Shown piece after piece: positions 11,340-22,749 of a stretch of 52,500 bases of DNA (its first letter is position 1; each line of letters starts with the position of its first letter). This DNA is from Tubiluchus corallicola (Eukaryota > Priapulida > Priapulimorpha > Priapulimorphida > Tubiluchidae). The DNA is taken from NCBI GenBank assembly GCA_030141605.1, contig JAQGDQ010000861.1, forward strand, positions 1 through 52,500, read 5' to 3'. The notes beneath the pieces are model-generated. The model did not search any database, was not told the DNA's origin, and was given only the letters and a program-made list of their open reading frames with translations. The position numbers and the translations under genes were made by a program.

Positions 11340-12430
11340 ATCTCGGCTATCCAGTCATGCTATTTGTTTAAACATTTGCAATTGTTTTAATTGAATGGGA
11401 GTGTTTGTATGAACACGTGTTACATCATCAAGACGCGCGGAGCTAAACGTCACTTCCGATCTGTGTATTTCTACCCTCACTTCAGTCCGTAAATGGAAGC
11501 AAATTTCTCTCATTCATTCAAAAGCAAAGAAAATCAGAACGTGTACAAAAACAATGGCCTCAGCATCCGCCTTAAAACGGAGCAAGCTTTGGTGGTGGTG
11601 TTGACGCAGCATCTATACTTGCAGCCATTTTGATTTATCATTGAGTCATCAACGTAAGAGATTTGACCTACGAACTACGAATTTATTTCACACATCAAAA
11701 AATACAATATCAAATACATTAATAGACTTTAAATAAAATAATTTGAGTAGTGCGAGGTGAGTGTACGACCATACGGTCATTAACACACTCACCTTATTTA
11801 AATGAAAAAATCATTATAGTTAAGCATGCTTCCGTAGATAACTTAATGTAAACAAGGATGAAGTAAATGATGTAATAATAGCAATGGTATAAGAGCAATA
11901 AACCTGAAAGTTAAGAAAGGAAAACATAATATGTAATTACGACTTTGAGTGAGCCTTAAAGAGTGAATTTTTTTTAAATAGTTACGAATATGAATTATGT
12001 GATTATCTTTCAACCACGAGGGAGAAGAGATTAAATTATACATTATACTTGTAGTAATAACTATAATTGTATAGAACATTTAAATATAATTGTTGGTAGT
12101 AATGTAGCCATCATAACCATTAAAGATGGGCTATGGGGAGGAAGGGGGGGGGGGCAAATTATGAGAATATAAGTGATTCATTAGCAAAATTAATGCCACA
12201 ATAATGCAATCAAAAATTTTTGTATTTGCTGGTTATAAGCTAAGAGCATTCAAGTGCTTATTTTCCATGTGGAAACAGATACGAATATAGGCTGCAATGA
12301 ACGAATAATTTCACTTTAATTGATTTATACCTTTTATTAATAAAGTAACAAAAGTCAACTATTTACCAACTATTTTATAATAACTTTTACAGTTTTGAAA
12401 AAAAACGCTTGTTTTACAAAGCACATTTTA
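11340..12430. other. Region downstream of the EGF gene, no gene recognised
   Basis: AT-rich sequence. A short frame MASASALKRSKLWWWC near 11554 is the only non-random-looking peptide and has no support. A poly-G run lies at 12145-12155. Confidence 0.45.
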
Positions 12431-12436
12431 GTAAAA

Positions 12437-12442
12437 TTTATT
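12437..12442 (-). terminator. Polyadenylation signal of the EGF-WAP gene
   Basis: AATAAA on the minus strand, about 200 bp after the stop codon at 12639-12641, the nearest canonical signal. Confidence 0.45.
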
Positions 12443-12638
12443 TAACAGGCTTTTTAATGTGTGTTCGTAATCGCAAACAATTCAAAAATTTTCAACTGTT
12501 AGACTCAAAACAATTTTTCATTTTCTCAGAACTGCTTTTCAAAAGGACTCGAATAATGAACTTTCAACTACGGTTAGAACTACAACAACTTTTAAATTCA
12601 TATACAGAGATATTAAAGCAGCATTCATCCGACAACAG

Positions 12639-14126
12639 TTAGTAGGATTGTTGCTCAGAAAATTCACTGTCAAATTGGTTTTCAACTTGGTTCTTAGGAC
12701 GCCCGCACCATAAAAGAATACATGCCGTAAGAAGCACTGTTAAGCAAACACCTCCAATGATAATGCCAATCATTTTTAGCGTGCCGAGAGCGGACTCCGG
12801 TTTAGGCCTATGGACTATCTCAGTTTCTGATTCAAGTGGATCAGAACAGACGAATCCACAAGCGTCAAATTTGCAGCACTTTTTCGTACCCAAGCAATCG
12901 TTGTCCTTTTCACATGGTTCACTTGGACACGTTTTAGTTTTAAACGTATCAGGAGCTTTACAAGTAGCTACTTTCGTTAAGATTGAACAATTTGCACCAG
13001 AAAATCCTTCTATGCACTTACAACTGTATGAGCCTACACTTGCTACGCAAGTTCCAGCGTATTGGCATGGATTAGGTGCACACATGTCCACCAATGACTC
13101 ACATTTAGTACCGGTGTATAGGGCCTCACAGTCGCATTTAAAGCTGTAGCGGTCGTGTTCATGATAGAAATTAGTGCAATTTCCATTATTCTCGCAGGGT
13201 TTGGAGAGGCAGGAATCAATTTTTTCGCAATTTTTCCCGGAAAATCTGTCCGGGCAATTACATATGTATATGTTCTGTTCAGGAACGTTGACACAAGTTC
13301 CACCATTATAACAAGTAGCATCATAACAGAAGTCTTTTGTAGCGCAGTTGGGTTGTAGATAATCTTGTGGACATTCACACCTGTATTTCAAGTGTGAATG
13401 TCTACCGCTAGCGTAAGTAATACATGTTCCGTGCATCTGGCAGGGCATAGAAAAACAAGGGTCCCTTCTTCCTGCGCAATCCAGTCCGTACTCATATGGA
13501 TGACAAACGCAATTTGCATAAGAAAATATAACATTTTCTTTTTCACATTTATTCACACCTTTACAAACATAGTTTGTGCAATCTGGCGGCAGATTTACAT
13601 CATAAAAGAGCATTTCAAAGCCGGTTTTACCTGCTCGAAGTTCATCATCGTCGGCTGTCTGCTCAAATTTGAGGCATATAGTGTCTTGTGTATGATTACT
13701 GTATGCCAAATTAATTTTAATTTGGTAATATTTCTGAATGTCACACAATTCCACTCTATCACGTTGTATAGCAAAGGATGGACACTTTCTGAACGGGCAG
13801 GTATATAAGTATAATTTATCTACCTGACATAGTATCTTAAGTTCTCTTACTTCAAATATCAAGGTGTTTGGTGCATTTCTCTGAACACACAACTCTGAAA
13901 AATAATTATCTCTCTGGTCAGCCGGTATGTTCGCATCAGCATAAAACACTGGGTGGGTAATGACAGACATATTAGACTGTATTTTTATCGTCTTTTTTAC
14001 GTTTGCGTTTTGATTTGTGTACATGGTTAATACATTGTTTGGAAACCTAACTTTCCAGCCTGGTGGCGGTGCATTGGCAAACGAAACGTACCAAGCGTAT
14101 AGTACCCACTGGCACATCCACACCAT
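12639..14126 (-). CDS. Single-exon EGF/WAP type I transmembrane protein
   Basis: A complete 495-residue frame with no introns. Residues 1-19 form a signal peptide ending FANA before PPPGW. Residues about 55-180 hold paired cysteines and a terminal GFEMLFYDV pattern reminiscent of a CUB or DSL-ligand N-terminal region; this is the least certain part. Five EGF-like modules follow, at about 183-217, 224-261, 267-300, 306-342 and 349-380, most with the CxCxxxxxGxxC ending. A WAP four-disulfide module spans 389-427 (KCCKFDACGFVC). A TM helix lies at 452-474 and the tail is 21 residues. WAP modules often inhibit serine proteases and EGF arrays mediate binding, so a surface receptor or ligand is likely. 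The lack of introns is unusual for an EGF-repeat gene and may indicate retroposition. I do not recognise an orthologue. Confidence 0.85.
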   Translation of the reverse strand: MVWMCQWVLYAWYVSFANAPPPGWKVRFPNNVLTMYTNQNANVKKTIKIQSNMSVITHPVFYADANIPADQRDNYFSELCVQRNAPNTLIFEVRELKILCQVDKLYLYTCPFRKCPSFAIQRDRVELCDIQKYYQIKINLAYSNHTQDTICLKFEQTADDDELRAGKTGFEMLFYDVNLPPDCTNYVCKGVNKCEKENVIFSYANCVCHPYEYGLDCAGRRDPCFSMPCQMHGTCITYASGRHSHLKYRCECPQDYLQPNCATKDFCYDATCYNGGTCVNVPEQNIYICNCPDRFSGKNCEKIDSCLSKPCENNGNCTNFYHEHDRYSFKCDCEALYTGTKCESLVDMCAPNPCQYAGTCVASVGSYSCKCIEGFSGANCSILTKVATCKAPDTFKTKTCPSEPCEKDNDCLGTKKCCKFDACGFVCSDPLESETEIVHRPKPESALGTLKMIGIIIGGVCLTVLLTACILLWCGRPKNQVENQFDSEFSEQQSY

Positions 14127-14562
14127 ATCACAAGGAGATATAATTCTATTTTGTCAGTGTTCAGTCCCTCTAAATCACAAATAAAAACACATATTATGTA
14201 AATTTCACGAACAGAACAAGTTTTGCTGAAGAGAAAAACATAATGCCCTATATAGCCTCAAAGATTATAATATTTATTCAGCAGGTTTCGACATAGCGGG
14301 CCTCATCAACTGAACGGAAAGTGTTGGTAACCTGAGAGTGTTACGAGTCAATGAGAACTAGAAATATCGGCCATTTTTCTTTAATGAATCGCTTGTATTG
14401 TTATATTATTGCAAATTAATTAAACTAGTTATTGGTTACTTTGAAGACAACGCTAGACATATTCATCACGACGAACAATGTAATCAGCTAATCAGAAAGC
14501 ACTCTTTCAAAAAATTCGTAATATGCTAGCGTAGAAATTTCGTTTTGAATTTGTTACCTAGT
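14127..14562. other. Upstream region of the EGF-WAP gene
   Basis: This should hold the promoter and 5' UTR of the minus-strand gene. I see no strong TATA box or upstream exon. Confidence 0.4.
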
Positions 14563-14569
14563 AGTCCCG

Positions 14570-15142
14570 ATGACCTGTAATGGAGGTACAGAAAATGACA
14601 TCAGGGGGAGAATCGGCAAAGCAACAGCAGTATTTAGGAAGATGGGAAAAATCTGGACAAGCAAGAAAATTGACATGAAAATCAAACTTCGTCTGTACAA
14701 CGCCATTGTGCTGCCAACGGCTCTCTATGCCAGCGATACCTGGAAAGTCACAGCGGAGTTATCAAAGAAACTGAACGTGTTCCACCAAAAATGCCTTCGA
14801 AAGATACTAAAAATCTCCTACCGCGACCATGTCACCAATGTAGAAGTTCTTCAACGAGCGCAGTCATTGCGGTTACAAGATATAGTTACAGAGAGAAGAA
14901 TGAAACTGGCTGGACATATTCTCCGTCTATCAGAAAGTCGTTACGCCAAAACAGCAGTACAGTGGGAACCACCTGGTGGGAAACGAAAAAGAGGTCGGCC
15001 AAAAACAACGTGGCGCAGATCCTTCAAAGAAGACCTTCGAGCTGTCAACATACGTTGGGAAAACGTAGAGAACGAAGCCGCCGATAGAACTCAGTGGAAA
15101 ATGCTGTCTGCCCAATGTGCATCAATGCGCAGGAAGGACTAA
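14570..15142 (+). pseudogene. LINE reverse-transcriptase C-terminal ORF (190 codons, open)
   Basis: The frame reads through DIRGRIGKA, YNAIVLPTALYASDTW, VFHQKCLRKILKISYRDHVTN, RMKLAGHILRL and RKRGRPKTTWRRSFKEDL, the characteristic order of the region downstream of the RT domain in RTE/CR1-group LINEs. It lacks the catalytic YADD block and the endonuclease, so it cannot act as a polymerase. The absence of any stop or frameshift over 190 codons points to a young insertion. Confidence 0.85.
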
Positions 15143-15153
15143 GGTCTAAGGTA
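14573..15153 (+). mobile_element. 5'-truncated LINE insertion with 10-bp target duplication
   Basis: Flanked by AGTCCCGATG at 14563-14572 and again at 15154-15163. The 581-bp insert carries only the C-terminal part of a non-LTR reverse transcriptase ORF. The ATG of the open frame lies in the target duplication, so the frame is fortuitously capped by host sequence. A long flanking repeat and 5' truncation are hallmarks of target-primed reverse transcription. Confidence 0.85.
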
Positions 15154-15164
15154 AGTCCCGATGC

Positions 15165-16180
15165 ATTTGCTCAGGAATCAGTTGTACAGCATTTTCTTTT
15201 AAAAGCACTCCCTGATTGAACGGGGAATAGTCTAACGGATTGCCAAACCACTACATCCAAAAGTGAACTTATTAAACCGCATCTACTGCATGTTACATGT
15301 TGCATCATAATTATTTTACTTGTTTTCTTTTTATTGAAATTATCTGTATCAAGGCAATCCGTGTTTTTCCTGTGCCATTCTGACCGGCACCATTTTTATC
15401 TGTGCCATTTTTGCTGCGCACTGATGCGGAAGAAGAGGCGCGTACGCACCTGCTCATGCTAGATCTCACGATCTGCTTCATGTCCAGCCCAGCTGCTAAA
15501 TGACAAACTACTAAGAGCTTTTGCACCGACTGAAACAACTGTGGATAAAAGCTGAGATGGAATTAAAAGACAGCACACACACACACATCTATAAATATAA
15601 ATGCAAACAAAAATGCAGGATCAAAAACAGCAATGTTAGCAGCATGTGGACTATTCGTTTTCAGAAGCATTTGCACATGGCACATTTGCTGCTGTTCCAG
15701 AGCCAATAAAATACGGAATTCCTGGAAAGTCACAGCCTCATTTCTCATTCCATAAAATAATGGGCACCGTATTATGCAAAACTACGTTTATAATGCATAG
15801 AATTATGATCACGCTTTTCGAGGTTCTGAAATCGCATTTTACATCTTTCTTAAGAGAAATCAAATAGGACAGTCTGAGCTTAGCTATGTGATTTTGTATA
15901 CCTCAATAGTAATGGGTTTAGTTCTGTGCAAAAAAGTGAAATACTTTTAATCTTTAATGAGAATGTATTCGTAACTACTGTACTTCCGAAATCGGTTTCT
16001 CGATTTTTTGTTCATTCGACACACTAGAAAAATGTCATACTAATTAACAAAAATTAAACACTGATGAAATAAAAGTTTTATAGATTAATTTTCGGCATTC
16101 AGAAGGCAAATCCTCTCCAACACGTTTTAAAGCGTTTAGGAATTCACACACGGGATTCACAGCGAAATCACAACTTTCAA
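15165..16180. other. No gene recognised
   Basis: It contains a few TGTGCCATTTTT-like words near 15372-15407 (also seen near 34.2 kb) and a short CA run. No supported exon. Confidence 0.45.
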
Positions 16181-16900
16181 CTTTTTAAACTATGATCCGT
16201 GGGTCTGAAATCAACGAATCGTGGCATAACTTACAGCATTCAATTGGTCTTACCGAGACCTTCCGTTTGATGTACAACCAGCTAGTTTTGGCTAACACCT
16301 AAAGGCATTTGTCTTCTCGATCCCTATTTTGCCCCTACTGGGGTCAGAAGTTAACGAATCTCAGCATAACTGATACCATTCAATTTGTTTCATTGAGACT
16401 TTTCATTTGGTGTAACACAAGCTAACTCGGTTGACATTGGGATAAGTTTATTTTGTCGACTTTGTTAACTGTTCTCATTGCATCCTATGCCATTCGTTTA
16501 GCAGCTAGCCTCATCGAGTCCTTTCATTTGATGTGCTACATGGTACTATTCCTAGACTCATTTCTCTTCCCGATCCCCATTTTTGGTTTTTGACACCTAC
16601 TGGGTTCAGTGGTCAACCAATCTCTGGATAATTCTTACCATGCAATTTGTCGCATCAAGACCTTTGTTTTGATGTACTACAAGCTAGTTCTGCTTGACAG
16701 CGGAAAACATTTGTCCCATGGACCACTGTTTTGCCCCCTTATTGGGGTCATATGTTAACGACTCTCATTGGAACCTATGCCATGCGATTCGCCTCATTGA
16801 GACCTTTCATTTGAGACTGGAACCTACCCGGTATGCGATGCGATTCGCCTCATTGAGACCTTTCATTTGATGTGCTACAAGGTACCATAGCTCAACACTC
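16180..16900. repeat. Diverged ~140-bp tandem repeat (satellite-like)
   Basis: A sentence-like block recurs at about 16255, 16393, 16514, 16652, 16792 and 16848: a TCATTGAGACCTTTCATTTG core followed by ATGT(A/G)CTAC and then TTTTGCCCC plus an ACTGGGGTCA segment. Spacing is about 120-140 bp, with one short partial copy. Copies are only moderately alike, so the array is old. Confidence 0.7.
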
Positions 16901-16904
16901 GGTG

Positions 16905-18690
16905 CATTTCTGTTTGCGACCCCCTTTTTCCGGTTTTTGCCCCTAGCGCGCATTCCCCATGTTTTGTGATGGACATGAGTGCAACCCCACCTAGCAACAT
17001 TGCTCAAAAACTATGGGAGTAGAGGGATCATAAGAAAAAATAAATAAAGACTCTCGCTCCATGCATGACCTTTGACCCGGCAGCTCGGGTCACACGCCTG
17101 CCCAAATAACTTTTCCCAGAAAATGTAACCTTGAGTTTTGCGTCTCTAACCTTCAGCATGTAAAAGGTCACCAATTGGTCACCAATCAGGCATTTTGGCC
17201 CATCCTGCGGGTGTTTAAAACTCGTCCGCTTTTTAAAACCCCAGGTGCACATCTACCCTACAGTGCCCAAATACTTGTGAAAAAAAATTGGAAAAAACCG
17301 AAAGCCCTAGGAGGAGATGCAGGAAAAAATCGAGTGACACCTACTGTTCTTCCCCCTTGACCAATGGCCGCCATACTGCTGTTCGTCCCCCACCCAGGGC
17401 TATCAAGTCAGTGAGTTTAGTCACCCTAGCTTGAAGGTTGTGACGTTATTAACGTTATTAAAGTTGCGGAGAATAAATAAATAAATACAAATAAATAAGT
17501 GGATGAAAAACAAAAAAAGATTTTGCTATTGCAAAATCTTAATTACACTTTACGAATAACTAACTATACTCATACTATCTGTATCTCTTTCTTTTCTACA
17601 GATCTATTAATTCATTACCTATTTGGCTTACTTGTAAATACATAATTAATGAACTTCTGCACTGTACGGCTCTGGCCTATATAACTGGTCGCTTATTTGA
17701 GTAATCTATCATTGACGATGACGGGCACGATGCAGTCGAAATGTTTTTTAACATTTTGTATCTTAAAGCGTTTAACAAAAGTCGGCTTCTTTTAATGAGT
17801 TTTACATCTATCTAAAACATTAGAACGTTTGAACAACACTGTCGAGAAAATACGGTATGATATGTACGTTTTACACTGTTAAAACAATTTTCTGCTAATG
17901 TATGTTAAAACAAAGATTTCCTTACCTTTTGTTGTTGAAAATTTTTACCGAACGTGTGCTGCGTTTGTTATAGAAACAATGTGTCATAGAAAAACCAACT
18001 AACACAGACCGGGCTTACGCGTTTACAGCAGAAAATAACGAATTTAGATCAATATATTAGTTGAAAATTACAATAGAGTTGTGTGAAAAAAAGTTTAAAC
18101 TCAGTTTCCACACAACTGGAGATCTACCAAATTCCAGAGTTCTTTTTAATTTACCTGTGCACAGCTCTACAACTTGTGTAGAAGCCATTCCATTTTATTA
18201 GTCTTATGCGTTGCCTTCTATGCGCCTTACTCAAAGATCTGTTATGATTTTAGCTGGACACGCGAACAATACGTTGGAGATTTCGATTAAAGCGTTTTTA
18301 AGTATGCTCAAATAGAATCTACAAAAAGCTATAGGTACAACAACAATGGGACAATCATACTTGTGGAATTGGAATGCATTATTTTTGTTTCGTTCTCATA
18401 AACTAAATAATGTGGCCAAGTGAAAACCTTGGAATCCATCACGGATGTAATTAAGCCTATAACTACAGTTGAGAGTACGCGCTGGCTAAGTACAGTGAAT
18501 CTCAGTTATTATGCACAGCAAAGTACTACTATTCAGTAGTGGAAAGTCCTGTAGCTTTTAAAGAAATTAGCAGAGAGATATTATTGTTCCGATGCTCATA
18601 TGCTGTCACATTCAAATACATTTCTCATTTTCGATTTTAACGCCTGAACTATCCCAGGATTTGAGCTCCATTTTCATGTTCAGTCGTATA
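16905..18690. other. No gene recognised
   Basis: Mixed sequence with a GC-richer part at 17050-17410 and AT-rich sequence afterwards. I see no coding exon with convincing family similarity. A short (AAAT)n run lies near 17472. Confidence 0.45.
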
Positions 18691-18698
18691 ATTACTAG

Positions 18699-18771
18699 TC
18701 TGGAGCGTGTGGCGCAGTTAATGACAAGTTTATTGATTATTAACCAAAGGGTTGAATTACAGTTCAGCATA
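18699..18771 (+). mobile_element. Possible tRNA-derived SINE head
   Basis: GTGTGGCGCAGTTAATGAC resembles an A box and TTAACCAAAGGGTTGAATTA with GTTCAGC an eroded T-arm/B box. Too damaged for a functional tRNA; probably an old SINE. Confidence 0.3.
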
Positions 18772-19033
18772 TAGCAAATGATCGGGCCGGACCCCAAATG
18801 AAGCCATCCCGTTTGTCATGTTTCATGTACTGAATTACAAAATATAAAAATTTTAAAAGGATAACCAAGATAGAACATACAGCGACGAGCTGTATTACAC
18901 CATTGCAAGATACATGAACGAAATAAATTAAAATTAAAGGAGTCAAAACCCAAATTTGGATGTTAAGCCACATGATATAGTATGTACAATATTTACGTAC
19001 GAGATGTGACGAAGGCTATTCAGTACATGAAAC

Positions 19034-19352
19034 ACTGTTCCTCTGATATTATTATATCTAATTTTATCTCTTCTTGTTATTCCCACCACCCATTTCAACG
19101 TCCTCATCTCCACCACACCCATTTTCTTCTCTTGGGTCTTCTTTAGAGAAGCTGCTTCCAGCCCATAGATTAGAGCGGGTCTGACCACTATCTTTGTGGA
19201 CTTTACCTTTAAGTCTCACCGACTCATTCATAGAAGGTTTTGGCGGAGTTTTTACAGGCGGATGCCCTTCCTGACCCTAACCCTCCCTATTTATCCGGAC
19301 GGGACCGGCACTGAGTTGGGCTGGCTTGCCCCCCCATGGCTAGGTTATGACT
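19034..19352 (-). mobile_element. Chimeric repeat with LINE RT C-terminus (family B, second copy)
   Basis: Minus-strand counterpart of 2297-2629. It has the same start (ATAACCTAGCCATGGGG), the same GGTCAGGAAGGGCATCCG block and the same junction into MNESVRLK-type coding sequence with VRPALIYGLEAASLKK. A frameshift lies near 19189 (an extra base next to AAAGATAG). Identical 5' boundaries in both copies argue that the composite unit, not a randomly truncated LINE, was amplified. Confidence 0.8.
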
Positions 19353-19419
19353 GTCTACTCCTGTATATTCCTTAAACTAGTAGGAACAGTTAGCTACTAT
19401 CTAAACAATAATTCCGACG

Positions 19420-20485
19420 TATACTGCTCTGTGTTGCATGCCTCAAAGGCGTTTGACAGTAAATTTCGTAAAACTTTTGCACTTCTGGTTCAGCGAGAAG
19501 TACCGAGTCAAATTCTACGGAACTGATAAATGTATATGTCTCAAAAAGTAGGAGCAAACTACAATGGCAGTTATTCTGAAGAAACTAACATTACCAGTGA
19601 GATCCGGTAGAGAGCGGTACCGTCACCGATATTGCTTACCATATATCTAGATAAATTTTTAATAAGATTGCGTAATTGTGGAGATGGTTGTTACATACTT
19701 ACTACATAATTACATACTTACACTTACTACCCAGTGAAATAAAACAAATAGAATCTCTCCACCACTTTAAAAAGAAATTAAAAGAATATCAATATAACAG
19801 GTTTCAACTTCCACATTGTGCATCTGATACTAATTACACAGACTCAACTTTCATCTACCCCCGCCCCTGACTCTATATAATGATTAAAAATGAAAATTTA
19901 TGAAAAAAATTACGTAATGTAATAGGTGTTATGTTAGTTTCGTGTTTCGTAATGTTAAATGTATAAATAGTGTACACTATGCCATGTAAAATTTAATGTA
20001 CTTTCGTATAATTGTTTTGTAAAAATATTTTAATATGGTGTTTGTAAATATGTTCATTTATTGTATATAATTAGACCTTAGTTTTGCACTTTATTTTTTT
20101 AGTATGCACTGGACGTATTTGTCTTGAACAGTGTTGTTTTTTTTAACATTACGCTGAGGCTTCCTCAATTTTATTATAATGAGTGAACCATTTTTTATGA
20201 CAAATAAAGAATTAATATATATATACATACGAAATTTGCAGGTACATTGGGCTACGCAGATGATATGACTGTATTGGCTCCATCAGTAAAATCCTTACAA
20301 AGATGTTGCTTTATGCTTTTAAGTTTTTTTAAAACTAATAATAATTGCTTTTATTTCAGATATTCTTCTTTTATTAGAAACGCAAAAGTGATTTTGGCTT
20401 ATCAAAATTGCACGTATGTCAACACTATTGGTAGACTTAAAAATATTATTATTACAGGCAATGCACGGCTCAAAAGTTTTTAATC
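19420..20485 (+). pseudogene. Old LINE reverse transcriptase, split by a nested insertion
   Basis: Left part, 19420-19691: broken frames give ASKAFDSKF, a MYMSQKVGANYNGSYSEE-like stretch and AVPSPILLTIYLDKFLIRLRN, which are RT blocks. Right part, from about 20231: GTLGYADDMTVLAPSVKSLQ contains the catalytic YADD motif. With 19692-20223 removed, the two parts join near ...GCY / RN... in the correct RT order. Stops and frameshifts show the older element is dead. Confidence 0.7.
19699..20223 (+). mobile_element. Nested LINE 3' fragment (family A)
   Basis: Carries an ORF2 C-terminus (LLPSEIKQIESL, FKKKLK, IYPRP, stop) and a 3' UTR ending ATGACAAATAAAG plus a TA-rich tail. It is bounded by TACATAC at 19692-19698 and 20224-20230, a likely target duplication. 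It belongs to the same family as 1500-2012. Confidence 0.75.
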
Positions 20486-20489
20486 ATCC

Positions 20490-21880
20490 GCCACTTGATG
20501 TTGCAGGCGTAGCCGCTAATTGTAAAAAAAGGAAATACGTAACAACAGGCGGTCTCTTCCTCTTTTTACACATTGACTATATAGAATGGTCTTGCTTCAT
20601 TGTCATCCACCGAATAAATACACTATTTACTGTAAATGGTAATTTTTTATGATCTATAATATTCTTTTAATGTTAGAATTAATATTTTTAATATATGTTT
20701 ATACATTTTGTGATTTTTTATGGAAAATTCATCAAATCTATACATTACTGTACCATACGAACTACGCATGGGCAAAAATACTTTAGACGGAGTACCGCAA
20801 AACCCACGAAACAGCGAAGATACCGCGATAAATATTTTACATTAACATTTTGAAGTAGCGAGGAACACTATAATACGATACAAATCCCGTGGCTTCAACC
20901 ATAATAATCATTAATTATGCAAAGAAACTAAAAATACAGATTAAGGGCCACATACGTCATTGCGCGAGAGCGTTGCGCATTAGTGGTGTAAACACAGTTA
21001 TGCACGTGGAGCTTCTTGCGTGTTGGTGACAGTAAGTAATGTATGACTTTAATCCGTAATTGTAACTCATAAAAACCAATCATATTATGGGAATATGGTG
21101 TATATTACGCCTGTTGGTCTGCTTTCTGGCTTGCAGGCATGAAAACAAACAGTAGGCTAGAAAAAACTAGAGGTGCGAAAGTTCCGTTTAATAATAGCAG
21201 AATAAGCTGTTTTCTTATCTGTCTTTATTCTCGGTTTGCGATCTTTAACCAAGGGGCCATCTACACGGCCGCGACGATCCTCGTTGCAACTTTAAGGGTT
21301 TGCCAAAATGCAGTTTTCTGTCCGCAAACACGAAACGCACATTATACAATAAATAATGATTTCACATCAGTAATGCAATATTAATAATAATAATAATAAA
21401 GGGTTTTCAGTTATGCAGTGAACAAAGATTATTTGCTGACAGACTCAAAACCCAGTTCATGTGACTTCGTGTCAAAATGCAGCTAACAATGTGGTAAGAC
21501 TATGCCATTATTGAAATATTTTTACGTTATGCACTATCTTTTTATAGATTATTAATATATCCTGTATTCAAAAGCAGTATGTTATGTTTTATATATTATT
21601 TTTAATTCAAGGTTTTCACTTTCCATCCTTGTTTTTTACATACATCAATAATTACTATATTTTCATCTATAATCAGTATAGTATAATGTGTAGTTACAGT
21701 GCTTCGAACCCACCCCCTAGTTGTAGGGACTCCGTCCCGCCCCGATTCCGCCCCCACTACACCACATAAGGGCCCAGAGTATGATAATTTTAACAAATAA
21801 TTGTGATAGTGGGAGTACATCCCTTTGCCTGTGTGAAATTTTAGCAGTGTAAACACTTGCTTTTAACATTAGTTAGCTAA
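20490..21880. other. No gene recognised
   Basis: AT-rich sequence with a GC-rich stretch near 21700-21775 that has no coding signature. No supported exon. Confidence 0.45.
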
Positions 21881-21884
21881 ACTA

Positions 21885-22200
21885 GGGCTGAGCATTGAAC
21901 GCTCAAGTTCGATTCGAACGAGTTTTTAGTTCGAATTTGACCTAAAACTATTGATTCGAACGACTCAGCACTTCAATCACATTCGTTCTTTATCTTTAAA
22001 GCGATTGAAAAATCGGCATAATTTATTTGTGAATTCTGTGCGCAATTTTAAACAAATTATTAATGGTTTTACTGCTGAGCAAAATCGAGTAATATGCATG
22101 ATCTTTATAAGGCCAATTTTTACGGATGGTTCGAAAATCTTTCAATCTCAATTCGATTTCGAAAGTCGCAAATTTGATTCGATTCAAACCCCTTTCTGGT
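21885..22200. mobile_element. Possible hAT-like element remnant rich in TTCGAA words
   Basis: It begins CTAGGGCTGAGCATTGAACG and contains several TTCGATTCGAA-type palindromic words, and similar words return near 22130-22190 in the other orientation. I could not define two matching ends. Confidence 0.3.
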
Positions 22201-22334
22201 AGAGAATGTCCAATCCTACTCCAAACTTCAGCATATTTTTTGTACTGCCTGATACGTGATAAAAAAAGCTCCAAGACAAAACTGCTAAATTCTGGCCTCG
22301 TAGGACTAGCCAGTTTGCCTATTATTATATAAGT

Positions 22335-22629
22335 TGTCAGTTATGTTGTGGTTCGCATCGTTCTGTCAGAGCTGCAGCGTCGACTGTGGCTGAGCAGTGC
22401 GATCTTTGAACATCTCCAGGGCGTTCGCCCAGGCAACAGGAACTCCCTCTCTTCCTCCCTGGAGCGATACGTTTGGCACCAAGTTGGCTACAGTAGCCGC
22501 CTTCGGGGCTCCACTCCTGATTTAAAAGGTTTACTCCTCTACACACGGCCGTTGGGTCACTTGACCTCCTCCCATTGGCTGCTTGTGCAGTTCTTCCGCC
22601 TAGTGTCGAGATACAGTGTGGGAATCCCC
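22335..22629 (-). mobile_element. Possible body of a 5S-headed SINE
   Basis: Directly downstream (minus strand) of the 5S-like sequence comes a GC-richer 300-bp block unlike its AT-rich surroundings. SINE3-type elements have a 5S rRNA head joined to a body and a LINE-derived tail, and this arrangement fits. I cannot match the body to a known domain. Confidence 0.4.
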
Positions 22630-22749
22630 AAGCCTACAGCACTTGGTATTCCTCGGTGGTCACCCGTCCAAGGACTAACCAGGCTGTACATTGCTTAACT
22701 TCGGTGATCAGACGAGAACTGGTGTTTTCGACATGATTTGGCCGTAGTT
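22630..22749 (-). rRNA. 5S rRNA-like sequence, probably a pseudogene or SINE head
   Basis: Exactly 120 nt on the minus strand, from AACTACGGCC to GTGCTGTAGGCTT. Conserved landmarks are present: TCTCGTCTGATCACCGAAG, GTTAAGCA (A box) and GGTTAGTCCTTGGACGGGTG (C box region). The start should be G(C/T)CTACGGCC and several stem positions are changed (ATCATGTC, TGTACAGCC), so pairing is impaired. Full length argues against a random fragment; the mutations argue against a working gene. Confidence 0.7.

Noticed and set aside
13043-13808. Other-frame ORFs over the EGF-WAP gene
   Set aside because: They are shadows of the 495-residue frame, whose cysteine spacing shows the true frame.
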